64,000 nt of DNA from Asanoa sp040676615 (GTDB lineage: Bacteria > Actinomycetota > Actinomycetes > Mycobacteriales > Micromonosporaceae), in the NCBI RefSeq assembly GCF_040676615.1, contig NZ_JBFAPI010000001.1, positions 620,001 to 684,000 of the forward strand. Direction: 5' to 3'. Below are positions 58,380 to 64,000 of the stretch, in pieces (the stretch's first letter is position 1; every line of letters begins with the position of its first letter). The notes beneath the pieces were generated by a model. That model searched no databases. It saw nothing but the letters and a program-made list of their open reading frames with translations, and was not told where the DNA came from. A program made the position numbers and the translations under genes.

Positions 58380-58997
58380 ATGCGTCTCCCCGGATCCCCC
58401 CGGCCGCGCGGCGGTGAACCCGCCGGCGACGACCTCGACGAGGTCACCGGCTGGGCGCTCGCGGCGAAGGCCGGCGACCGGGCGGCGGCGCACCTGTTCG
58501 TCGAGGCGACCCAGCACCAACTCCGCCGTTTCGTCGCGCACCTGGTCGGCCCGGGTGAGGCCGACGACCTGACCCAGGAGATCTACCTGCGGGCGATGCG
58601 GGCCCTGCCGGCGTTCGACGCCCGCTCGACCGCGCGCACGTGGCTGCTGGCCATCGCCCGGCGGGCCTGCGCCGACCACATCCGCTACGTCTCCCGCCGG
58701 CCCCGGCTGGCCGCGCTCGACGACTGGCAGCCGGTCGCCGAGGCGGAGTTGGCCCGCGACCACGGCGGCGCCGGCTTCGAGACGGGCTTCGCCCTGACCG
58801 AGTTGGTCCGCGCCCTCGACCCTGAGCGCCGCGAGGCCTTCGTGGCCACCCAGATCGCCGGCCTGAGCTACGCCGAGGCGGCCGAGGTCTGCGGCTGCCC
58901 GGTCGGCACGATCCGCTCCCGGGTCGCCCGGGCCCGCGACGACCTGGTGGCCGCCCTGGCCGACCGCGACGGTCGCCGCCTGCGCCCCACGTCCTGA
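58380..58997 (+). CDS. ECF-family RNA polymerase sigma factor (SigC-like)
   Basis: A 205-residue sigma factor. Region 2 covers ~40-105 (EADDLTQEIYLRAMRALPAF, ARTWLLAIARRACADHIR). Region 4 covers ~135-190 (LDPERREAFVATQIAGLSYAE, CPVGTIRSRVARAR). The ~20-residue N-terminal extension is Pro/Arg-rich. The divergent gene at 57566-58294 encodes its likely zinc anti-sigma. It stops 1 bp from the convergent acyltransferase stop. Confidence 0.94.
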   Translation: MRLPGSPRPRGGEPAGDDLDEVTGWALAAKAGDRAAAHLFVEATQHQLRRFVAHLVGPGEADDLTQEIYLRAMRALPAFDARSTARTWLLAIARRACADHIRYVSRRPRLAALDDWQPVAEAELARDHGGAGFETGFALTELVRALDPERREAFVATQIAGLSYAEAAEVCGCPVGTIRSRVARARDDLVAALADRDGRRLRPTS

Positions 58998-58998
58998 C

Positions 58999-60165
58999 TC
59001 AGAGGTAACGGCCGGCCGGGGTGCGCTCGATGACCTGCCAGGCGAGCCAGAAGCACACCGGGATGCCGATGCCGCCGACCGCGATCGCCTTGGCCTCGGC
59101 CGGCAGGTCGAACGGCCGCAACAAGATCGAGAGGGACAGCAGGACCGGCGCCTGGAGCACGAACGCGGCGAACGAGCCACGGGCGCAGCGCTTCCAGAGG
59201 CGGCTTACGCCCTGGAGCCGGTCCTGCGCCAGGCCGAGCACCCAGACCGAGCCGGCGACGACCAGGATCGCCTCGACGGTCGCGAGCAGCAGCGCCTGCC
59301 AGTGCCAGCCGCCTTGGTAGGGGCTGGCGTCGTCGGCGAGGTCGCTGATGCCGACCGTGAACGCGTACACCGGAAGCGCCAGAACGGTCATCACCACGAC
59401 GGCGCCGCAGCCGCGGCGCAGCCGCTCGGGCACCCGCTTGGCCCAGCCGAACCGGGCCGCGGCCACACCCAGGCCGAACATGGCCACGCACTGCGGCCAC
59501 TGCCAGACGTGCAGGTCGAGGATCTGCTTGCTCTGCGCCGGGAACCAGAGCCGCACGATGAACGACGCGACCGCGACGAGCGCGACCAGCGTGGCGAGTT
59601 GCCGGGGGCCGATCTCCGCGGGCCCTTCGTCCTCGGCCTGCCCGTCGGCGCGGGCGCGGTCCTTGGCCCAGACCAGGGCGGCGTAGGCGAGCGAGACGTA
59701 GAGCAGGATCTCGGCGAACCACAGCGGGCCGGAGTCGAGGAACGGGTGCCGGTGGGTGAACTCCCACCAGAACGAGACCCGGTAACCGGCCGCCAGATAG
59801 GCGAACCACATGAAAAGCGGCCAGACCAGCAGAACAAAAAGGAGAAAAGGCACGCCTAGTCGTACGACCCGGTCGCTCGCGAACCTGCCCGGCCCTTTCC
59901 GGGCCATCGTGGCGGGCGCGAACAGCCCGGCGATGAAGAAGAAGGTCCCGATCACGAAAAGGGCCGTCGGTCCGACGACGACGGCCATGGCGAGTTCTGA
60001 TTTCGGATGGAACGTCGACTCTTTGACCTCGTCGTAGGGCCACCCCCCGACCGCCGAGTAGCCGAGCAGCGCGTGGCCGCCGATGATCCAGGCGACCATC
60101 ACGGCCCTCAGGTTGTCGACATGCGGAAGCCGTTCGACCCGCGTAGCCGAAGCCATCGTGGCCAT
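58999..60165 (-). CDS. Acyltransferase-3 family membrane protein
   Basis: A 388-residue membrane O-acyltransferase with 10-11 helices. The N-terminal HVDNLRAVMVAWIIGGHAL holds the conserved His of OafA/YrhL-type enzymes, and FFFIAGLFAPA follows. A basic cytoplasmic loop is in the middle. It probably transfers an acyl group to a sugar or lipid of the envelope. I chose ATG 60165 because of a GGAGAGGGGG site; an in-frame ATG at 60210 would add 15 residues. Confidence 0.9.
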   Translation of the reverse strand: MATMASATRVERLPHVDNLRAVMVAWIIGGHALLGYSAVGGWPYDEVKESTFHPKSELAMAVVVGPTALFVIGTFFFIAGLFAPATMARKGPGRFASDRVVRLGVPFLLFVLLVWPLFMWFAYLAAGYRVSFWWEFTHRHPFLDSGPLWFAEILLYVSLAYAALVWAKDRARADGQAEDEGPAEIGPRQLATLVALVAVASFIVRLWFPAQSKQILDLHVWQWPQCVAMFGLGVAAARFGWAKRVPERLRRGCGAVVVMTVLALPVYAFTVGISDLADDASPYQGGWHWQALLLATVEAILVVAGSVWVLGLAQDRLQGVSRLWKRCARGSFAAFVLQAPVLLSLSILLRPFDLPAEAKAIAVGGIGIPVCFWLAWQVIERTPAGRYL

Positions 60166-60309
60166 CCGGACCCCCTCTCCAGAACAATGCCGCACATTCA
60201 AGATTGCCACCCAGGAACCGTCATGGGGGACACCCGAAGGGTCAGCGTGCCGTTCGTCACGCTATGGCGACAACCGCTCACACGGTTTGTCCCGATACGC
60301 TCGGTGGCC

Positions 60310-60801
60310 ATGAGCGCGACGATCCGTCCGATGACGTCTGTCGATTGGCCCGCCGCCCGGCGCATCTATCAGGATGGGCTGGATACCGGCCTGGCCAGCT
60401 TCGAGACGGAAGCACCGGAATGGCCCGCGTTCGACGGTTCGCGTCTGCCTTCGCACCGCTTTGTCGCTCTGCTCAACGGCGCGATCGTCGGTTGGGTGGC
60501 GGTCTCCCGGGTCTCGACCCGCGCCGCCTACGCGGGCGTGGTCGAACACAGCGTCTATGTCGACCCCGCCGCGCGGGGGAACGGCGTGGGGTCGAGCCTG
60601 CTCGGCGCCCTGATCGCGTCGACCGAGGAAGCGGGCATCTGGACGATCCAGTCGGGGGTCTTCCCGGCCAACATCGCCAGCCTGCGCCTGCACGCCGCCG
60701 CCGGTTTCCGCGTCGTCGGCACCCGCGAACGCGTCGCCCGCCGCGACGGCGAATGGCGCGACGTGGTCCTCGTGGAACGCCGCAGCAAGGTGGTCAACTA
60801 A
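60310..60801 (+). CDS. GNAT acetyltransferase, phosphinothricin/methionine-sulfoximine type
   Basis: A 163-residue acetyltransferase. Opening ATIRPMTSVDWPAARRIYQ, then FETEAPEWPAFD, EHSVYVDPAARGNGVGSSLL (acetyl-CoA loop) and FPANIASLRLHAAAGFRVVG. It matches the Pat/YncA group that acetylates phosphinothricin or methionine sulfoximine. It starts at ATG 60310 with a TACGCT hexamer eight bases upstream. Native substrate not known. Confidence 0.9.
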   Translation: MSATIRPMTSVDWPAARRIYQDGLDTGLASFETEAPEWPAFDGSRLPSHRFVALLNGAIVGWVAVSRVSTRAAYAGVVEHSVYVDPAARGNGVGSSLLGALIASTEEAGIWTIQSGVFPANIASLRLHAAAGFRVVGTRERVARRDGEWRDVVLVERRSKVVN

Positions 60802-61409
60802 CCGGCTCCGGTCCGGGTGGCCTGGCCCGTTGCGCCGCCGGCCGCGCCCCGCATCGCCGGTCTGGCGTCTCTTGTGGCCGCAGCCGGCCGGAAACCGGTG
60901 TTCGCGTAGCTCGCCCACTCGTCGACGGCCACGAGCGCGTCGCGGACGGCCCTTGCAGGCCCCGTTCGACGGCCACGAGGGCGTCGCGGACGGGGCTTGC
61001 AGGCCGCGTTCGACGGCCACGAGGGCGTCGCGGACGGGGCTTGCAGGCCGCGTTCGACAGCCACCAACGTGTCGGGCCGGCCTTGCAGGCCCGTTCGACA
61101 GCCACCAAACGTGTCGGGCCGGCCTTGCAGGCCCGTTCGACAGCCACCAAACGTGTCGGGCCGGCCTCGTAGGCGTGTTCGACAGTCACCAGCGTGTCGC
61201 GGGCCGGCCTCGTAGGCGTGCGCGCGGTGCGACGGCGCCGTCAGCTCGAGTCGGCAAACCGCGCGCCCCGATCCTGCCCGCGCGGTGCTGGACGCGTAGG
61301 CGTCCGATGGCCCAACGCGATGACCAGGCCATTGTCCGTTTAGGTAGATATGTGAGTCTCATGTCTTATGGTGGGGTCTTGGGGCATACCACAGTGACGC
61401 CCGAGGTCG
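60802..61409. other. Gene-free stretch with tandem array and AT-richer tail
   Basis: After the GNAT stop no frame looks coding. 60920-61220 is a tandem array (listed). 61300-61400 is noticeably AT-richer (around 61330-61375) and probably contains the promoter of the surface-protein gene, but I cannot assign -35 and -10 boxes with confidence. Confidence 0.65.
60920..61220. repeat. 41-45-bp tandem repeat array, seven units
   Basis: Units start at 60920, 60963, 61007, 61051, 61092, 61134 and 61176, each opening CGTTCGAC or a variant. Two subtypes exist: units 1-3 contain GGCCACGAGSGCGTCGCGGA, and units 4-7 contain the CACCARCGTGTCG-GGCCGGCC type. Unit lengths of 43, 44, 44, 41, 42 and 42 bp rule out a conserved reading frame. 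Confidence 0.9.
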
Positions 61410-61460
61410 ATGGGAGAGCTGTGGCGTGTCCGGGTGATTCCCTCACGAAAGGGTCCTGCT

Positions 61461-62900
61461 GTGCCTGTTTCCGTCGCCCACCATGGGCGCCGCGCCATTC
61501 CGTCCGTACTCGCGGCCTGTGCGGCAGTCGCCATCACGGCCGCCCTGCTTGTGCTGAATCCGACCGACGCCCGGGCGGCCGACCCTCCAGTGGGCCTCGG
61601 CACGGCGGCGAACTTCTCAGTGCTCGCGGGCTCGACCGTCACCAACACGGGGCCGACGGCGCTGCAGCAGAGCCTCGGCGTGCACCCGGGCAGCACCGTG
61701 ACTGGCGCGCCTGCTGTCGGAGGCGAAATCCACCTCGGCGACATGGTCGCGCTCGACGCGAAGAACGACCTGACGACCGCCTACAACGATGCCGCCGGAC
61801 GCACCCCGTCCGCCAGCCTCGCGTCCGAACTGGGCGGTTTGACCCTCACCCCCGGCGTCTACCGGATCGGCGCCGCGCAACTGACCGGCACGTTGACGCT
61901 GAACACGCTGAACGACCCGCAGGCGGTCTTCATCTTCCAGATCGACTCCACGCTCGTCACGGCCGTCGCGAGCAGCGTCGTCTTCCTCAACAACGCCTCG
62001 ACCTGCAACGTCTACTGGAAGGTCGGTAGCTCGGCGACGATCGGCGTCGGCACCATGTTCATCGGCACCATCATGGCCGCCGAGTCGATCACGATGCAGA
62101 CCGGTGCGACGCTGCAAGGCCGGGCCCTGGCGCAAACGGCGGCCGTCACGCTCGACACGAACACCATCACCGAGCCGGTGTGCGCCCAGCCCACGCAGAC
62201 TCCGACGGCCACGCCGACCGCGACGCCGACGGCGACTCCGACGGCGACTCCGACGGCGACTCCGACCGCGACGCCGACCGCGACGCCGACGGCGACGCCG
62301 ACCGCGACGCCGACCGCGACGCCGACTGCGACGCCGACCGCGACGCCGACCGCGACTCCGACCGCGACTCCGACCGCGACTCCCACCTCCACTCGCCCGG
62401 GGTACCCGCACGGTCCGGGCTTCCCGAACGGCCCGGGCCGTCCGCACGGTCCGGACTTCCCGAACGGCCCGGACTATCCGAACGGTCCTGACTATCCGAA
62501 CGGTCCGGACTATCCGAACGGTCCGGATTATCCCAACGGTCCCGACTTCCCGAACGGTCCCGACTTCCCGAACGGTCCCGACTTCCCGAACGGTCCCGAC
62601 TTCCCGAACGGTCCGGACTCCCCGAACGGCCCTAACGGCCCGGACTCCCCGAACGGCCCTAACGGCCCGCACTCCCCGAACGGCCCTAACGGCCCGGGCT
62701 TCCCGAACGGCCCGAACGGCCCCAACGATGTCCGTCCCACGGTCGGCCCCGGCGTGGGACAGGGCAGTCTGCCCACCACCGGTAGCCCGGCCGTGCCCAT
62801 CATGATCGCGGTGGGAGGACTCATGCTCGCGCTTGGCATCGTCCTCGCCTGGCTCTACCGGCGCCGCAAGGCCGAGGCGCGAATGCACCGCGCGGCCTGA
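61461..62900 (+). CDS. LPXTG-anchored ice-binding-fold (DUF3494) surface protein
   Basis: Cell-wall-attached protein of 479 residues. A Sec signal peptide ends at about residue 39 (TDARA/ADPP). Residues ~42-236 form a DUF3494 domain, the beta-helix fold of ice-binding proteins (LGTAANFSVLAGSTVTNTG, TLTPGVYRI, NDPQAVFIFQIDSTL). A (PTAT)n linker covers ~247-309 and an FPNGPD-type repeat ~313-423. The sortase signal is LPTTG (437-441), then a helix and RRRK. I chose GTG 61461 because GAAAGGG lies 8 bases upstream; ATG 61410 is the alternative. Many DUF3494 proteins do not bind ice; adhesion is equally possible. Confidence 0.88.
   Translation: MPVSVAHHGRRAIPSVLAACAAVAITAALLVLNPTDARAADPPVGLGTAANFSVLAGSTVTNTGPTALQQSLGVHPGSTVTGAPAVGGEIHLGDMVALDAKNDLTTAYNDAAGRTPSASLASELGGLTLTPGVYRIGAAQLTGTLTLNTLNDPQAVFIFQIDSTLVTAVASSVVFLNNASTCNVYWKVGSSATIGVGTMFIGTIMAAESITMQTGATLQGRALAQTAAVTLDTNTITEPVCAQPTQTPTATPTATPTATPTATPTATPTATPTATPTATPTATPTATPTATPTATPTATPTATPTATPTSTRPGYPHGPGFPNGPGRPHGPDFPNGPDYPNGPDYPNGPDYPNGPDYPNGPDFPNGPDFPNGPDFPNGPDFPNGPDSPNGPNGPDSPNGPNGPHSPNGPNGPGFPNGPNGPNDVRPTVGPGVGQGSLPTTGSPAVPIMIAVGGLMLALGIVLAWLYRRRKAEARMHRAA
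62202..62382 (+). repeat. 12-bp coding tandem repeat (PTAT linker)
   Basis: About fifteen near-identical 12-bp units encoding Pro-Thr-Ala-Thr inside the surface-protein gene. It is typical of an extended, probably O-glycosylated wall-spanning linker. Confidence 0.9.
62406..62727 (+). repeat. 18-bp coding repeat (FPNGPD/YPNGPD type)
   Basis: Degenerate repeat of Pro-Asn-Gly-Pro with Asp-Phe or Asp-Tyr between, shortening to NGP triplets near the end. It forms the second linker of the surface protein, just before the sortase signal. Confidence 0.88.
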
Positions 62901-62922
62901 GTCGCCACTCCTGAAGTCCGTT

Positions 62923-62954
62923 GAGCCGCGACGCCGAAACCGGCGTCGCGGCTC
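62923..62954 (+). terminator. Hairpin terminator after the surface-protein gene
   Basis: A perfect 14-bp stem (62923-62936 with 62941-62954) and a four-base AAAC loop, 22 bp after the stop. Confidence 0.8.
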
Positions 62955-63112
62955 GACGTTCATGGCGTCGGCACAGCCTGTCCGGCACGTCGCGCCCAAC
63001 CCGCGGCGCGAACGCTGTTGAAGGCGGGCGGACCGGCGGTAAGCGTGCCCGGACCGCCACGGCGGCGCTGCGTACGCCCAATTGCGTATGGAACCGCTCC
63101 GGGCGCCGTCCG

Positions 63113-63118
63113 TACCGT
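63113..63118 (+). promoter_or_regulatory. Leaderless -10 element of the HAD gene at 63126
   Basis: TACCGT, seven bases before ATG 63126. This supports that ATG rather than the TTG 108 bases upstream. Confidence 0.6.
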
Positions 63119-63125
63119 CTCGATC

Positions 63126-63731
63126 ATGGTTATTCGTGCGGTGGTCTTCGATATCGGCGGCGTGCTGGAACTGACCGGCCCGATGGAGTTCGACAGCCGC
63201 TGGGAGGCTGACCTGGGCCTGGCGGCCGGCACGTTCGAGACGGCGCTGACCGACGTCTGGCAGGGCGGCGCCGTCGGCGCGGTGACCGAGGCGCAGGTGC
63301 ACGCCGCGATGCGCGACCGGATCGGCCTGACCGACGCGCAGGTCGAGGCCGTCATGGCCGACATGTGGCGCGAATACCTGGGCACCCCGAACACCGAACT
63401 CATCGCGTACGCCGGGACGCTGCGACCCGCCGTCCGCACCGGCATCCTGAGCAACAGCTTCGTCGGGGCGCGCGAGCGCGAACAGCGGGCCTACGGCCTG
63501 ACCGACCTGGTCGACGACTGCCTCTATTCGCACGAGGTCGGCCTGAGCAAGCCCGACCCGGCTCTGTGGGACCTCACCTGCCGGCGGATGGGCGTCGAGC
63601 CCGGCCAACTGCTGTTCGTCGACGACGTGCCCCGCCTGGTCGACAGCGCCCGGGCGTTCGGCATGAACGCGATCCTCTTCGAGACCACCGCACAGACGAT
63701 CGCCGACATCGAGGTGTGGCTGAGGTCATGA
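63126..63731 (+). CDS. HAD-superfamily hydrolase (IA, DIGGV type)
   Basis: A 201-residue haloacid dehalogenase-like phosphatase. Motif I FDIGGVLE, motif II GILSNSF, motif III Lys in LSKPDPALW and motif IV FVDDVP. A helical cap occupies ~17-95. In motif I the usual second Asp is Gly, as in the YihX/epoxide-hydrolase N-terminal-like group, so phosphatase activity is not certain. The substrate is unknown. Confidence 0.9.
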   Translation: MVIRAVVFDIGGVLELTGPMEFDSRWEADLGLAAGTFETALTDVWQGGAVGAVTEAQVHAAMRDRIGLTDAQVEAVMADMWREYLGTPNTELIAYAGTLRPAVRTGILSNSFVGAREREQRAYGLTDLVDDCLYSHEVGLSKPDPALWDLTCRRMGVEPGQLLFVDDVPRLVDSARAFGMNAILFETTAQTIADIEVWLRS

Positions 63732-63750
63732 AACCGGGCGGGATGCGGCG

Positions 63751-64000
63751 ATGAGTCGGCCGGTCGTCGTGCGTCATACCGCCGTGGATGATTATCTGGT
63801 GAAAGAAGCGGGAGCGGGCGACCAGGGCGCGTTCGCACAGCTGACCGAGCCGCACCGCCGTGAGCTCAACGTGCACTGCTACCGGATGCTCGGCTCGATC
63901 GAAGACGCCGAAGACGCGGTCCAGGAGACCTTTCTGCGGGCCTGGGCCCGCCTCGACAGCTTCGCGGGCCGCGCGTCCTTCCGGGCCTGGCTCTACGGCA
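63751..64000 (+). CDS. ECF sigma factor, SigG/SigJ-like (partial, 3' end outside window)
   Basis: 83 codons are visible. A ~15-residue lead is followed by GDQGAFAQLTEPHRRELNVHC, YRMLGSIEDAEDAVQETFLRAW and FRAWLYG, the sigma region 2 of ECF factors that normally carry a C-terminal SnoaL-like domain. ATG 63751 has a GGGCGGGA site; GTG 63784 is also possible. It begins 19 bp after the HAD stop, so the two may be co-transcribed. The C-terminal half cannot be checked here. Confidence 0.85.
   Translation, partial: MSRPVVVRHTAVDDYLVKEAGAGDQGAFAQLTEPHRRELNVHCYRMLGSIEDAEDAVQETFLRAWARLDSFAGRASFRAWLYG

Noticed and set aside
60830..62029. A 399-codon frame through the tandem array into the surface-protein gene
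   Set aside because: The repeat units are not multiples of three, so the frame has no repeating protein sequence, and it then runs out of frame through the signal peptide and DUF3494 domain.
61617..63608. A 663-codon minus-strand frame opposite the DUF3494 and HAD genes
   Set aside because: It is Arg/Val repeats from the complement of the PTAT and NGP linkers; the plus strand has a signal peptide, LPXTG motif and HAD motifs.

Overview
This is a high-GC (roughly 70% or more) actinobacterial chromosome segment. A complete Pup-proteasome locus (ARC, Dop, Pup, PrcB, PrcA, PafA, PafB, PafC), frequent GTG starts, WYL regulators, TatA/TatC and HelY beside the paf genes, and the style of the accessory genes point to Actinomycetales. 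Micromonosporaceae is the best guess by inference. No rRNA, tRNA, CRISPR array, integrase or insertion sequence was seen.

Layout. 1-7725: two paralogous MacB/FtsX-type ABC cassettes on the minus strand; the second ATPase carries a repeat tail of about 560 residues. A divergent orphan NarL-type response regulator follows. 7730-12681: a polysaccharide deacetylase lipoprotein, a RecB-like nuclease, an M50 CBS-domain protease, TrmI, a hypothetical protein and a 3Fe-4S ferredoxin. 12872-19551: arc, an unrecognised membrane-anchored protein, dop, pup, prcB, prcA. 19552-20516: a repeat-rich stretch without genes. 20517-23258: a flavoprotein disulfide reductase, an AhpC-like redoxin and a GNAT protein. 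23239-26625: the four dTDP-L-rhamnose genes (rmlD-rmlB minus, rmlA-rmlC plus). 26741-38724: pafA, a small membrane protein, DUF3866, a CDF transporter, pafB, pafC, a small membrane protein, tatA, tatC, a lipid kinase, a HAD hydrolase and helY. 38853-46657: a 5'-3' exonuclease, an MFS exporter, a CGNR regulator, a PAP2 phosphatase, two colliding gene remnants and a three-subunit molybdenum aldehyde oxidoreductase. 46759-51058: a copper amine oxidase, a GPP34-family protein and an amino acid/amine permease. 51169-58997: an aldo/keto reductase, a DsbA-like protein, NhaA, a PAS membrane sensor, a DUF1254 protein and an anti-sigma/ECF sigma pair. 58999-64000: an acyltransferase, a GNAT protein, a 43-bp tandem-repeat array, an LPXTG-anchored ice-binding-fold (DUF3494) surface protein, a HAD hydrolase and the start of another ECF sigma factor.

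How it works together. The core is targeted protein degradation. Dop deamidates the C-terminal Gln of Pup, PafA ligates Pup to substrates, ARC unfolds pupylated proteins and PrcBA degrades them; PafBC is a transcription activator pair. The rhamnose genes, which make a cell-wall sugar donor, sit inside this locus between prcA and pafA. A strong regulatory theme is leaderless transcription: at least 16 genes have a TANNNT hexamer exactly 6-7 nt before the ATG/GTG. A ten-codon leaderless mini-ORF overlaps the dop start codon.

The most distinctive items are the repeat-tailed ABC ATPase, the unknown gene between arc and dop, the dop mini-ORF, the LPXTG DUF3494 protein, the PAS sensor without an output domain, and the tandem-repeat arrays.
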